DNA of 64,000 nt from positions 1-64,000 of the forward strand of contig WNNJ02002070.1 of assembly GCA_012934845.2 (NCBI GenBank), in the 5' to 3' direction. The position numbers and the translations under genes were made by a program. Source of the stretch: Pomphorhynchus laevis (taxonomy: Eukaryota; Acanthocephala; Palaeacanthocephala; Echinorhynchida; Pomphorhynchidae). The notes under the pieces were generated by a model. It had not been told where the DNA came from. It worked only from the letters and a program-made list of their open reading frames with translations, and did not search any database. Shown piece by piece: positions 1-13,231 of this stretch; position 1 is the first letter of the stretch; each line of letters opens with the position of its first letter.

Positions 1-214
1 TAAGACGTTGTAATGTTAATAATATTTTGATAGCTCAATTAAAATGAGAAAATTTTAATTTTTGTTATACAATGCACAATAAATTAAAATACTCTCAACA
101 AATTTTATCACAATACGTACGAAATTAATAGATAAAATCAATCGCAAAATCAAGTGGTTTGCAAAATTATATTTTATTTGAATAGCAGTTTCTCGATTTG
201 CATATATATTTGAG

Positions 215-1152
215 GATCGATTATATTGCCAACCAATTCAATCCTTCGATGAAGATGATTGTCAACAGAAACAAACATACAACGCACGCGTCGATCCAGC
301 GAAGTAAGTGATGACAAGTTGTTATTCTAGTTTGTAGTTAATTGAGTGTTTCTCCAACTTTTGGGATTTTATCTAAACTCATGCAAGCGCTGTTTGTTAC
401 TGCAAAGAATGCCTTGAATTAAATTTCAAAACGATCATGGAGAATTTTCATATTTGTTTTTAGTTCTACGTGAAACGCGAATAAATGTACAAATAAATTG
501 GGCTGCTATAATCAGTACTTGTATTGAAATGTCTAAAATTATAATATAAATAGTTTTTGTTTTTGCAATAATACTATTCTAAGCTGACACTTTATTAGAA
601 CATTTTGTATTTGATTTAATTGAAGCTTTTCCGGTTATATTTTTCTTAATATAATTTCGATAATCATTTAGGTACAGAATAATCGGCATGGGCAATGATG
701 GAATTCGATATGCCTGTTCATTGTGTGGCAATTGTTACAAGTGGCGAAAGAGCCTTAATAAGCACTGGAAAGATAAACATAGATTTGAATCGCCACCACC
801 ATTAGATGCGGATATTCCGATTAATGTCAAATTTCAACAAGCGTTCAAAGAAAATTCTGATGTTAGTATTGGCAACAACACTATTAATGTAATAAGGGAG
901 TCACCAATTACTGCCCAAAGCAACAACAGTGAAGAACGATGTTTCACAAATAATGACAAAAATGAAGGTCCAGACATAGATTGCGGAGATGTCTTGGATT
1001 TATCGGTGAAACCAGACGGCGTCAATAATTGGCCAGCTGGTTGCGAATTGGAAATTGATTATGCAAGCTTAATCATTCAATGTTGCAATAGTTTTATTAC
1101 AAATTGTGAGCAAAAGAAGTTAAACAATAGCCTAGAACACGAAAACAATTAA
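215..1152 (+). CDS. C2H2 zinc-finger protein, 3' exons (copy 1), partial
   Basis: Two exons fit one reading frame. Exon 215-303 (after TTTGAG) ends at the donor AA/GTAAGT. The intron is 304-671, and exon 672-1152 follows ATTTAG. The split codon AA+G joins them in frame, and the first exon 2 ATG is 688. Exon 2 has one finger, C-x2-C-x12-H-x4-H (CSLC...HWKDKH), with a KWRKSLN core that resembles BTB zinc-finger terminal exons of the lola/fruitless type (inference). A VLDLSVKP stretch looks like a CtBP-binding PxDLS-type motif. The rest is Asn/Ser-rich and the ORF ends at a stop at 1152. Any upstream exons lie outside the window. An alternative is an unspliced 154-aa ORF starting at 688. Confidence 0.6.
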
Positions 1153-1187
1153 ATAATTTTTAAAATGATATCACTAAAACGTTCTAG

Positions 1188-1379
1188 GAAGAATTATATA
1201 TGTGATGTATGCAAGAGTAAAATGTTACGCTGGAAGAAGCTAACAATCACTTTGCTGCATATCACGCTGACACTGTTCTCAAATACTTACGACATCGAAG
1301 AGAATGTAAACAAGACGATCAAAGCCGACAAGTAGATATGTGTGCCCTCAGTGATCCAGATAACCCACTGAAATGTTAA
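1188..1379 (+). pseudogene. Second C2H2 finger, frameshifted (copy 1)
   Basis: Just after the stop of the first finger ORF, an acceptor-like GTTCTAG is followed by an open frame with CDVC, then a WKKL core, then (one frame over) NNHFAAYH and a tail ending in a stop at 1379. Together they make C-x2-C-x12-H-x4-H, a sister of the first finger. A one-base loss near the WKKL codons breaks the frame. The same lesion is present in copies 2 and 3, so it predates the duplications. A sequencing error is unlikely for that reason. It may instead be an alternative terminal exon. Confidence 0.5.
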
Positions 1380-2084
1380 CATTGTTGTTTTGTTGTCTGA
1401 TGACCAACTAAAATGTTAAAACATGCTGCTTGTCCTTCAGATGATCGACCGTTTTAATGTGTAGTTTGTTTTTTTTAACGCATTGTGAGAGTAGAAACTT
1501 TCAAAACACTTAAAGCGGGTTCAGACGAAATTTCCAAATCCATACAAAAAACAATTCACTCCTTATGTTAGCAAATCAAAAATGCCCAAATACCAAGCAG
1601 ATGTTTGAAGTGTGGAATTTGATCAATCAGATCTCAAAATTTGACTATTTCAAAACAGCATTGATATCGTGTGATTACGAACTTTAAATTTGATTTTTGC
1701 AAATTGCTCAATGAAAATGTATAAATGACAAATGTTCTTCGATTGTAAAAATTTATAACGTATTTTTTGTTTTGTTACAAAGACAATAAAACTTTGATTT
1801 AAATATTTACTGTTTTTAAAATTGATCTTTAATACAAAACTTTTTTAAAGTATTTATTTGAATGATCAAATATCAAAGAACCATTTATGAACGTGTCATT
1901 TTTTTAAATTTCGATATTTATTCATAACATAATAGAAAATGCTTACAAACAGCAACTTTCGCATTGTTTACGTAACAACAAAAATGCTCTGATCAGTATT
2001 TGAAAGAAAATATTTATAAAAAATATAATTATCAATTTTTTATGATTTTCATTGAATGCTTCAAATAGTTTCTGTACATCCCAA

Positions 2085-3170
2085 CCAGGAATATACAAGA
2101 AAAAAGCAGTTGTGTTACTGATGAAGATACTTGATTGCAAAAGAATATGGTAAAAAACAGATAAAAGAGAGCATATAATAGACTTGTTAACTTTTGCTAT
2201 TTAAGAAAGGTGTCGACACAAAGTCGTTCGTCTGTCTAGAATTATTCAATTTCATCGTTTTGATTTTTATGTATTTGGTGTAGAACATCACGCGCATCAT
2301 AGTATAACTTTATATTATTACATCCGTTTTCGATTTAAGATAGTTAGTATCCATCAATGCCACTTTGATCAATTCGAATTCATTATCGTGTTGCTCTGTA
2401 GATCACAAATTTGATTTTTTACTTGTAACATTATATAGCACATCAATTGTAATCATCATTTCCTTAACAGTGTGCATTATTACATTTCCGAAAGGCACAA
2501 TCTATAGACGCGTAATCACAATAATTAACGCTTTTGTTCAACAATAGTTTTATTGATTATCAGTAAAAGCTTATGCAATAATCGGTTAATGGAAAACAAA
2601 TACTGAAATGCTACCGACATGGAAAACTATGAGAACGGCATTTTAAAATCAATTAAAATGTTCAATAGAAATGTTAATAACGATTGGTATCTTTTAATTG
2701 GTTTTTGTGACTACTTATTGTTTGGCGTTAAAAGCTTTAAAGTATCAAAACGTGTGAAATGGTCTGTTTAGAATTAGAACTTCCGACAAATATCCAGATG
2801 TTATGTACTCATTTATTCGTTGAGCCAAATATGTTGAACCAGTACACACATTTCAGCACAAACTTTACATCAGTAAACTTATGCTTACAAAAATTTAAAA
2901 TTGATTACAAACGATTTGATTTTTCGTTGCGATAATGCATTAAACTCTTATGACATCGTGTAAGATTCCATTCAATATGAAACCATTACCGTTATAACAA
3001 TGAATATTTTAAAATAGCATGTTAATTATAAGTTGCAAATATTTATAAATGATGTAAATTGCTTTTTATAAATATTTATTTTGATGGCCTCTTTGTTGTA
3101 TTTGATGGAATACATTGATTGAATACATCAGTAAGCTGATGATTGTGGTATTTTATAAAATCGATGCACT
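2085..3170. other. AT-rich spacer, no gene seen
   Basis: Short ORFs on both strands are low-complexity and have no recognisable motif. I see no repeat shared with the rest of the window here. Confidence 0.5.
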
Positions 3171-3835
3171 TCACCTATTGCTAAATAGGTCGAGCAACTC
3201 GTTGCTGAAAAGCTGCTGGGATTTAATTACGACTAAATAAATAATAGCGAGTTTTACGTGCAAGCGTTGTTCCGATATGGAGATAAGGTAGTTCTGAATC
3301 GAAACGGTCCGCAGATTTTTAGACATCCAATCTTGCAGCCAACCCATAGGACTTGAGAAAAAACTTTGATTTTTTTTCAATTTTAATATTTTTGTGATTA
3401 TAAGTATTATTTGTTTCATTTCGCACAAAATAGGTAAGTTTTCAATCTTTCCCTATCTTTCCAATTTGGAGATTAGGTTGTTTTGAATCTAAACGGTCCC
3501 TGATTTTTAGACATTCAATTTCGCAGGAAACCCGTAGTACTTGAGAAAAATCTTTGATTAGATTTTTTATTTAAATATTATTGTGTTTATAAGTATTATT
3601 TGTTTCATTTCGCAAAAAAAAGGTAAGTTTTCAATCTTTCCCTATCTTTCCGATATGGAGATTAAGTAGTTTTGAATCGAAAAGGTCCGCCGGTTTTTAG
3701 ACATCTAATCTTGCAGGCAACCCGTTGGACATGATAAAAAAACTTGATTAGTTTTTTAATTTCAATATTATTGTGATTAAAAGTATTATTTGTTTCATTT
3801 CGTACAAAATATGTAAGTTTTCAATCTTTCCCTAT
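3171..3835 (-). repeat. Tandem ~189-bp repeats derived from an R2-like RT fragment
   Basis: Three units are spaced 189-190 bp (the phrase TTCAATCTTTCCC recurs at 3441, 3630 and 3820). Read on the minus strand, the first unit contains a piece of the R2-like reverse transcriptase seen at 52.9-53.2 kb and 23.75-23.9 kb: LRTVSIQNYLISI matches the LQPISIQNSLISI stretch, and nucleotide similarity continues on both sides. The later units keep the GAATCGAAACGGTCC part. A captured RT fragment has therefore been amplified as a small satellite. Confidence 0.7.
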
Positions 3836-6800
3836 CAACGCTGATTTAATTTGAAATCAGTAATGATTTCAATTTGCAAAATATAAGACGAAATTCTTTC
3901 ATTGAATCTAAATGTTAATAAATCAAACAAGTCTAGTGAACTTTAGTCAACGTAAAAAGAACCGAAACGTCAAACGTAGGTATTGGATCAGTAACTGAAG
4001 AGGTTCATTAATTATGAAATGTAGCGTTCTGTTGTTGGCGTATAGATTGGATTAAAGTCGTGTGCAGAAGAAGTCATCAAAATTATTTGTTTTATTTTGT
4101 AACTTGTCTATTTTCAGTGTTTAATTTTTTGTTTTAACAAAAAGGAGCACATCTGGTTGTTTTATCTACTACGCTGTGGTATGCATGATTCTATAAAAGA
4201 ATTTTGATCACTTTGATTTGCTGCGTCATGATTTATATTTTGATTTCGTTTTGAATTTTTAATAATTTTGTCCTGAGGATAATAGCAGTTAGCATTAGAA
4301 AATTTGACCTTTTATAAAAATAATTGCACTCTCTCCACTAATGAGTGAACAATTTTTACATTCTAAGTTCTCAAGTTCTCAATTTTTATATTCTTAGTTC
4401 TCAAGTTGGAATATAGAAAATAAAATTGGCTATCCATATTCGTTGTGATTTTAATGAAAACGAATTAGTTGCTTTCTTTACTTTTACCCAAATTTATTTA
4501 ATAATATTAGTTATTCTTATTTGATATGACTAGGCAGTAAATGCTACAATCGAAATATTAATAACTTCATCATGCGCATTGCTTTAATCCCGTTTATAAG
4601 ACAAATGCAATACTTTTCACTTTAGTATTAGTGGATCTCATCAGCTACTGATCTAATACCTACATTTCACGTTTTGATATTTTACTGTTGACTGGCGATC
4701 ACTATACTCGTATGCTTTATTGAAGTATTATAGTATTATAGTATTATTTTATCGTGTATTATAGTCAGAAAATTTTAATTGTAACAATAACAGGACAATA
4801 ACATAAACCTAAAATTTGGAAGCAAACTATAGATTACTAGCATTAAAATACTCATTAATTTCGAAAGATTTCATATTTAAGGTTGGGTTTGGAATTGAAA
4901 GGATGCCGCATTCAGATTACCTGTTAATTTTTTGCTTGAGAAATTGGCTGTAAAATATTTTGACGAATAAAATATAAAAATTTCTTAAGTTCAGATAAAC
5001 ATTTTTTAATAATCATATTGACTAAAGAAACAGCTAGCAGTATTTTAATTTGCTTTCAAATTACGTATTTGATAAAATTTGTTTTCGATGTATTTAATAC
5101 GATGTATTTAAAATGATACATTTAGAAATACATTGTTGAAAACATCAATTATAGTATTAACAAATGATTTGCACTGTCAAAATTTAAACAAGAATATTAT
5201 ATTTTATATTTAAACACCATGTCATGATTCAAATGCAATTTCATCTTTACATATTTCAAAAATGAATAGTTGACGACATCGAGTTTTGACCATAGTTATT
5301 AAACATGCAATTAAAAAAGACCATATTTGTTTCTAAGAAAACGATTTTGATTTGGAAATGGCCATGTGCATAATAGTGCATTTTTAAGAAATACTAAACG
5401 TTGATTGGTTTAAAAATGTAGATTAATTCACACTCAAAATGTATAAATAGTAAAGAAACAAGTCGCAATCATAACACAAGATATAAATAGCTGGTAACTA
5501 GTATTTTACAACTTAAGTATATTTGATTCTTACAAATCTAAAAAGAACTAGATATTAGAGTGAATACAATAAACTTATAACAAAGTGTATATCGGTTTCA
5601 GTCAGAACTAAGGTGAGTGTTATACCCAATAATCTTTTATATACTTAATATTGCAACGATGAATATTTCAATCATCAAGTGTATTAATTGGATTATGTAA
5701 TTGTATATTTATTAAGAAGAAATATAGTGTTTGAACAGATTGAAGGATAAATAATATTCGTTCTAACGTATACACGTGTAAAGGTTAAAACATTCAAATA
5801 TTTTGTAATATGCATAATTTTATATCAAAGTACAACAGAAAAAATAAGTTAAATGTTGTGATTTTGTCTGAAAATTGAAAATCTTAACAATTACTATACA
5901 AATATTATTGTTTTATTGTTCACAGATTTAAAAATCTAATTAATCTCTTTTCTGTTGTTGAAAGCAACAGAAAGCTTATACTTTTTGCTTATATCATCAT
6001 GTAGACTGTAATCTGTATGTCAATTTATTCCATTTACTTGAACTATTAAAATTTGATTCGTATTTTAATATTTCGTCATTCTTTATATTTAAAAATCTCT
6101 CCATTGAGAAAAAAAATTTATTGTCCAATGATAGGTTCGATGTCTTCTTTTTTTACATGACATTTAGTCATCGAGTGGAAATATAAAATAAGAAATAATT
6201 GTTCACACATTTTTGACTTTTGTAGTAGTTCTTTTTTCAAGTGCTATGTTTTTTAAAAAGATGTTTTTTTTTCAAAAAAGGACTATTGTATTATTGAACA
6301 TCGAGAGGAATTATAAATAGAGAAAATAAGAAAAAGAAATAAAGTAAGAAATTAATAAATAAGAAATAAGAAAAACAAATGAATATTAAAATCGTCAAAA
6401 ATAAGTCAAATGTTTAGATTTTTCTAAAATCTGTCTCGAACTTGTAAAATTTGTATCGGATGTTTAATCAATGAGAGGAATGTAAAAAGGAAAATAATCG
6501 TTCAAACATTTTCAAATGTTGCAATAGTTTTGTAATGTGGTCTATTAATAAACAAGAACACTTGAGAAGGATGACTGCAATCATCGAAATTTTGTGAACA
6601 ATAATTTCTTATTTTATTATTTCTTTTAATGTTTTAACTCCCTCAATAATCTATTAAAAATCATGTTATTAAAACTTTTTATTGCTGTTCAAATTGACTG
6701 CAAGTTGGTCTGGTATATCTGCAAGCGCTTTTCATAAATTTATTGATTATTTTTTGAGGTAAATGTATTTAATTGTGAGCACGGAAAATATATTTTAATT

Positions 6801-7245
6801 TTAAATTAAAAGTATCGTGAATATGATTAAAATAATGAAAATTACGCGTTTCTATATTGACTTGCTAAGTGTGAAAGGATTTGCACATTCAAAATCAAAA
6901 TTTATCAAGATGATATGATTAACTCGTAGTTAACTTTTGAGTAATAAAAAAGTAACTGTTTCATTCAATGAAAAGCCATTACTGTAACGATAAATATTTC
7001 AGAAAAGCTTGTATAGTTTTTTTTGTATTTACTATAAATCAGAAAATTCTAATATTGCAACCCTCTTATAAGCATTTGTTCACATAGCCTGAAGTTGATA
7101 ACAGGCGATTTCAATGTTCATTGCAATAATTCATTAAATCCTAATGACATCTTGTATGATTTCATTCAATATATAACCATTACCGTTGTAAGGATAAATG
7201 TTTCAGACATTTTAAAAATCGTCGCAGAGAAATGAAATATTCTAG
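3836..7245. other. AT-rich non-coding stretch; possible promoter near 5.44 kb
   Basis: No convincing coding sequence. At 5443 and 5483 there are TATAAATAG boxes. A donor-like CTAAG/GTGAGT at about 5610 follows 130 bp later, so a short 5' untranslated exon could lie between. The rest shows poly-A/T runs and simple AAATAAG-type repetition around 6310-6380. Confidence 0.3.
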
Positions 7246-7531
7246 TATTCCATTTTAACCATCAATCCAAAAATGTGGAATTATCTGATTCTGAATTAAT
7301 TGACAGTTTATCGAACGCAAATAGTGATAATCATGAATCGAACGGAAGTTTTAATTATGAAACAGAATTATTAACTGACTTTTGTGAAACAGATCAAATA
7401 ATCATGCCCACTATAAACAAACAGATAATACCGGAAAAAGGCCGGCTACTTGTCAGTGGATCGGTTGATTTAGATATTCTAGATGATCAGGCGCTATCTG
7501 AAAGTAGTGATAACGAAGAGGAGGGAGTCTA
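7246..7531 (+). CDS. Candidate acidic terminal exon, function unknown
   Basis: An open frame runs from an acceptor-like ATATTCTAG (ends 7245) to a stop at 7531. The encoded tail is strongly acidic and Ser-rich (ELSDSELID early, ESSDNEEEGV at the end) with no domain I recognise. Composition is richer in sense-like codons than the surrounding DNA. It resembles a disordered, possibly nuclear, protein tail. It may be an exon of the same locus as 11230-13231. No initiator ATG lies in frame, so it would need splicing from upstream. Confidence 0.35.
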
Positions 7532-9027
7532 ACGCTATTGATTATGGACATTATACGAAGAGGTTAACTATTTCTTTGACATTGTGCTACGAATTGTAAA
7601 TATTCCCACATGTCTGTATTCTCATTCTATCAAAAGCGATTCAAGTGTTTACGGTGGTTTTGATAAAAAATGAAAGCGTTTTTCTGAGCTTCATCGTACT
7701 AATTTTAATCGTAACGCTTTAACCCACAGCATTCTTTGATGATGCTATAGTTATTTACTGACTGTGAATGCTATTTGGTCTACTTCCAAATAAGGCTCTA
7801 AGATATAACAAAATGTTATCTTTAATTTATTTAAAATCATTAACACATATTCTGCAATCAGTGAGGATACTGAGGAAATACAATGTTAGATGTTGTTCAA
7901 TTTTAACTAAATGCATTTAAAAGGAAGTGTGATATCACCTAAAGCAAGATAGAAAACACATTCATAGCAACATTCAATTGTTCTGGCATTTATACACATT
8001 CGTTCCTTACTGTTCTAGTTTCAAAAAAATTAATTCATTGCATTGGATAAGTTGAAGTGATGAACGAATAAAACCGCTCACTGGCTGATAGCTAGAGAGT
8101 TAAACGTTTCTAGTCTTCCTTAATATTCTGCGCTTAACAAATTCACGTATGTAACTGAGATTAATACTGCTTTCCATTAGTGTTTGTTTTAATTATTTAA
8201 CAAACAACTAAAACTTGGGAACACTTATGTCTCACTTTCATAAAGACAATTATATTTGTCTATTTAAATCCTTTTTATGTTTATATTGAGACACTTTTTT
8301 TAAAGAGCCAAGTATGATATTTTAGTAACTATATAAAAATGTACATTTGTTTAAATTAAATTGTTAAAATGTAATTATTATGAAGAATTAAGACGTCGTT
8401 TGTGGCAGGTTTATCGAAAGGTAAATGTTACAAATGAGTAGGTATCAAGTATTTACAAAATTGCACTCAAATATAGCGACAGTGTATTTTGTCATTCTAC
8501 TGACGTGACTATTTATTATTGCTTAAATTTTAAGAATTAAAAATGATGGATTAAAATTTGTAAATTTACAAACTGTACATGTATGTGCTTGTTGCTATCT
8601 CTTTTAAAATTCACCGTAAATTAAAAAATTAAACTGGTTTAAATATCATTTTAGCGAATATTATTTTATATGCAACTTATCTAAATTCAAAATTTTTTAT
8701 TGACACTACAAATGTTGAATGATAAGCAAGCATATACTGTTTTTATTACATTATTGTACTGGAAGATTTATTAACATGATATCAAAGATTACAAATATTT
8801 GCTTTCTCTTTACACCTATTTTGTTTATTTCATTATGTAATGCATTTTACAAATGAACGGCGTCCTATGCATTTTAAAGTCGTAAAATAGTTAAATTGAT
8901 ATCTATTCTTGCAAAATGTTATTTCTAGATAAGAATACAAATTAATGTCGAGTATAAACGAGAACATAGCAAATTGTTGTTTATTGATGGAAGGAAAAAA
9001 GTCAAGGTAAAATATTTTGATGTGATC
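7532..9027. other. AT-rich spacer, no gene seen
   Basis: Only short, low-complexity ORFs. No repeat shared with other parts of the window was noticed. Confidence 0.45.
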
Positions 9028-9660
9028 AATGATTTTTGTTAATTGACATGAAATACAAATGATTTTAATGTATAAAAACAAGTATATTTTTCGATTTGGA
9101 AATAAAAACGCTCACACAAAGTATAAACTTGCATAAAATATATTTGAATTTAAAAAATTAATCTAGAATTACGAAAGCTGGCTCAAAATATGGAAATTTT
9201 TGACATTTCGCTAACTTATGTAATCATCTTCATTGACATGTGATACAAATGATTAAAATGTATAAAAACAAGTATATATTTTGATTTAAAATATAAACGC
9301 TCACACGAAGTATATATTTGCATAAAATATATTTGAATTAAAAATTAATTAATTAAGAGCTGGCTCAAAAAAAGGAAATTTTATGAAATTTCGCTGACTT
9401 CTGTTTTTTTCTTCAGAAATTTACCTGTTAATTTTCTGAATATGCTAACAAAAGATTACTAATAAAAGATATAATAAAATATACTTTTTTATATAGAAAG
9501 AAAGTATATTTGAATAAAATAAAATATACTTGAATTTAATAAAATTAATCTAGAATTATCAAATATGGCTCAACGAAAAAAGGATATTTTATGATATTTC
9601 GCTAACTTCTCTTTCATCCACAGAAAATTACCTTTTTTTCTGAAGATGCTAACAAAAGTT
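9028..9660. repeat. Tandem ~180-200 bp repeats, about 3 imperfect units
   Basis: The phrases AAAATGTATAAAAACAAG, CGCTCACAC and GGCTCAAAA recur with spacings of about 180 bp, then about 200 bp for the last, degraded unit (GGCTCAAAA-like at about 9180, 9361 and 9563). There is a short inverted pair around 9590 and 9660 (GATATTTCGCTAACTT against AGCGAAATATC). No coding content is seen. Confidence 0.6.
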
Positions 9661-11229
9661 AGCGAAATATCAAAAATTATTTCTCTTTTCGTTGATCTTG
9701 CCCAATAATTCTTTATCAATAATGAATCATTATCAATTATTTTAAATAAATTAATTCTGCCAATCAGTTGAACATTTATGAAACGCATGCAGTATCCAAT
9801 ATAGATGGTCCGTTGGCATACCATTTTTAGAATGCGAAATAAAATAAATATTTTGATTCCAACTCTGCCTCGTAAATGTTAGGCTCAATATATTTTACAT
9901 ATTGATGAAAAAGAAATAATTAATTAAGCATTTTGAAAACGAAGATTTTTATTTTTATTTTACACTTTAAGTAGTCTTTTAACTAAATAAATATTTTATT
10001 AAAAAAGATTTTTTCAACATCTCCCACTGAAGAATTTGAGTTTATTTTTGTCAATACCTAACACATAACAAGCGCTGTTGCAATCACGTTTACAGTGAGA
10101 ATTTGATATTTATAGTATATATTTATATCAAATATATACTATAAATGTTTAACTTAGTTTTATTATATGAAACAATATTAATATTTTAAAAAATAAAGTA
10201 AGATTATATTATAACACAATCACCATGATTGGTTTAGTGTGAAAATTACAAATCCACTGTTTTGGTTATAATAATTTTTGCTGATTTAATCAAAATATGC
10301 TTTTTGATTTATTTTATTACATTCAAAAATTTAACCAACAATATTGTTATCTATTAAAAAATTATCAATAATATTAGTACATTAATTTAAGCCACTTTAT
10401 TATGAGATAATTCAAATAAGGGTTTTACAATAATTAGATACTGATCATTTTTGATTAAAGATAAATTTATTTCTTAACCTTCTGTAACTCGTATAAGAGA
10501 CTTAAAGAAACTAAAATATATGTTATTATGAATTTGAATTTAACAAATCTGATTACATTGCTTTGTATTAAAAATATATATTTGCTGCATAGTTTTTTGC
10601 CTAATAGATTAGTACTGTGAAATTAACTACCGTTTTGACATATCCGTCAAAAATTGAATTTTACAAAATAAAATTTTTGTTGGGAATATACCACGGAAGA
10701 ATTCGAGTTAATGTTTCTGTAAAACCATTGCAGAAATGCTGTTTTTCCAATTAGCATTTGTTATTAAGACATCAATGACATGAAATAAATAAATCACTAA
10801 GTTGTAATATATGAATGTTAAGTAAAATAAAGTAACATAAAGTAAAATAACATTATCAAAATACTTTTGATTTGGTAAAACGTGAAAGAGGAATATTTAC
10901 AGTAAATATATTTGTTGCACAATTATTTTGCTAAATTTAAAGTTTTGAGGATTGTTTTAAAGACTTGAACATATTCGTCAAAACATCAACATTTCAATGC
11001 AATATTTTTTATTCCAAATTAAGATATTTATTTTACGTAATGAAATATACCTTTCATTCATTTTATATATCATTCATACTTTTGGAGAGCCAGCAATTTC
11101 ATCAGCTAAGTATTCGATTTATGTGCAAACTACATCTGCACATTTTTGTTCGATAAAAATATTATTTATGTCGTAAAAATTGTTATAAAAATTACGCTTA
11201 TATTAAAATGTAATTATTTTTTAATCTAG
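9661..11229. other. AT-rich spacer, no gene seen
   Basis: Short ORFs are low-complexity. A palindromic ATATTTATATCAAATATA lies near 10120. Nothing supports a gene. Confidence 0.4.
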
Positions 11230-13231
11230 GCGTAAACAGTACATTCCACGAAGAATTATCCGAGACAATGAATGCACTTATTCAGTGCAGAATGTTGATA
11301 ATAATTGTGATAATTTTACCTATGATTCAGAAGAATCCCGACAAAATATTTTTAATGTACCTGGAGAAGAAACTTTTTTGAACGTAAGTATAACTATTTA
11401 AACCGATGAAGTATATAGTAAAAACAAACCAGTAACGTCAAAAATGCCTCTTAACAAAATCTTACTTCTTTTAGATACAATTCAGCTTTATATTAACAAA
11501 TGACAAATTTGCATCTTGAAATCTAGTTTTAAAAAGTACCTACATATATAAACTTTCAATTCACTTAAAATTCTTTTATTAATATGAACGATACACTTTA
11601 TAAATTGATTAATTTTATTGTTATAAATGCGTTCTTTACATAAACACATTTTTGTCACAAACAATTTAATCGACAAAATAATTGTAATGAGGGAGAAGTA
11701 CCATAAAATGCTAATGAATGTATAACATTTAATTAGAACTTGCTTTATATAACAACGTTTGTACAACGAATGCATTTAATTTTTCGTTTGTTCATAATAC
11801 TAATTTTAAAATCTGTCTTGGCGTCTCAATGTACATTAAGAACATATTAGCGTTGTTGCTCTAAAATATTGTTATGTAAAATACTTTTGTTTGATATTTG
11901 TTCACAATGTTTGTGATATACTAAGGTTAAGCATCTTGATGTAGAGAAATTACAAATTCATGCTTGATAAAAACGTTAATTTAATCAATTTCAAATTCGG
12001 TAATGTATGAATGTTTTAAATTAAAACTGTTACAATACTGTTAAAGTAATTCAAGCGTTAAAAATGATTTCAATAATTGTAAGACGTTGTAATGTTAATA
12101 ATATTTTGATAGCTCAATTAAAATGAGAAAATTTTAATTTTTGTTATACAATGCACAATAAATTAAAATACTCTCAACAAATTTTATCACAATACGTACG
12201 AAATTAATAGATAAAATCAATCGCAAAATCAAGTGGTTTGCAAAATTATATTTTATTTGAATAGCAGTTTCTCGATTTGCATATATATTTGAGGATCGAT
12301 TATATTGCCAACCAATTCAATCCTTCGATGAAGATGATTGTCAACAGAAACAAACATACAACGCACGCGTCGATCCAGCGAAGTAAGTGATGACAAGTTG
12401 TTATTCTAGTTTGTAGTTAATTGAGTGTTTCTCCAACTTTTGGGATTTTATCTAAACTCATGCAAGCGCTGTTTGTTACTGCAAAGAATGCCTTGAATTA
12501 AATTTCAAAACGATCATGGAGAATTTTCATATTTGTTTTTAGTTCTACGTGAAACGCGAATAAATGTACAAATAAATTGGGCTGCTATAATCAGTACTTG
12601 TATTGAAATGTCTAAAATTATAATATAAATAGTTTTTGTTTTTGCAATAATACTATTCTAAGCTGACACTTTATTAGAACATTTTGTATTTGATTTAATT
12701 GAAGCTTTTCCGGTTATATTTTTCTTAATATAATTTCGATAATCATTTAGGTACAGAATAATCGGCATGGGCAATGATGGAATTCGATATGCCTGTTCAT
12801 TGTGTGGCAATTGTTACAAGTGGCGAAAGAGCCTTAATAAGCACTGGAAAGATAAACATAGATTTGAATCGCCACCACCATTAGATGCGGATATTCCGAT
12901 TAATGTCAAATTTCAACAAGCGTTCAAAGAAAATTCTGATGTTAGTATTGGCAACAACACTATTAATGTAATAAGGGAGTCACCAATTACTGCCCAAAGC
13001 AACAACAGTGAAGAACGATGTTTCACAAATAATGACAAAAATGAAGGTCCAGACATAGATTGCGGAGATGTCTTGGATTTATCGGTGAAACCAGACGGCG
13101 TCAATAATTGGCCAGCTGGTTGCGAATTGGAAATTGATTATGCAAGCTTAATCATTCAATGTTGCAATAGTTTTATTGCAAATTGTGAGCAAAAGAAGTT
13201 AAACAATAGCCTAGAACACGAAAACAATTAA
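11230..13231 (+). CDS. C2H2 zinc-finger gene, three 3' exons (copy 2)
   Basis: Three exons share one frame. 11230-11383 follows TTTTTTAATCTAG and ends at AAC/GTAAGT in phase 0. 12294-12382 starts in phase 0 and ends AA/GTAAGT. 12751-13231 follows ATTTAG, restores the split AAG codon and runs to the stop. The phases agree at both joins, which supports a real spliced gene. Exon 1 is polar with no known domain. Exon 3 has the C-x2-C-x12-H-x4-H finger and the DLSVKP motif, and differs from copy 1 by one residue (Ala for Thr). The start codon lies further upstream and was not found. Likely a nuclear DNA-binding protein, by family analogy. Confidence 0.55.

Larger units (their letters stand above)
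1..2084 (+). repeat. Segmental repeat, copy 1 of the zinc-finger block
   Basis: Positions 1-2084 reappear almost base for base at 12080-14163 (offset 12079). Differences seen include a codon change in the ORF and single substitutions downstream. Copy 1 starts at the window edge, so its true left end is not visible. It ends after the shared CATCCCAA. Copy 2 continues from there into a block that copy 3 also has. The near identity of intron, exon and 3' flank indicates a recent duplication of DNA, not a retrocopy. Confidence 0.95.

Noticed and set aside
1943-2140. 65-aa minus-strand hydrophobic ORF
   Set aside because: It crosses the end of the segmental repeat and is disrupted in the other copies. 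Low complexity, no motif.
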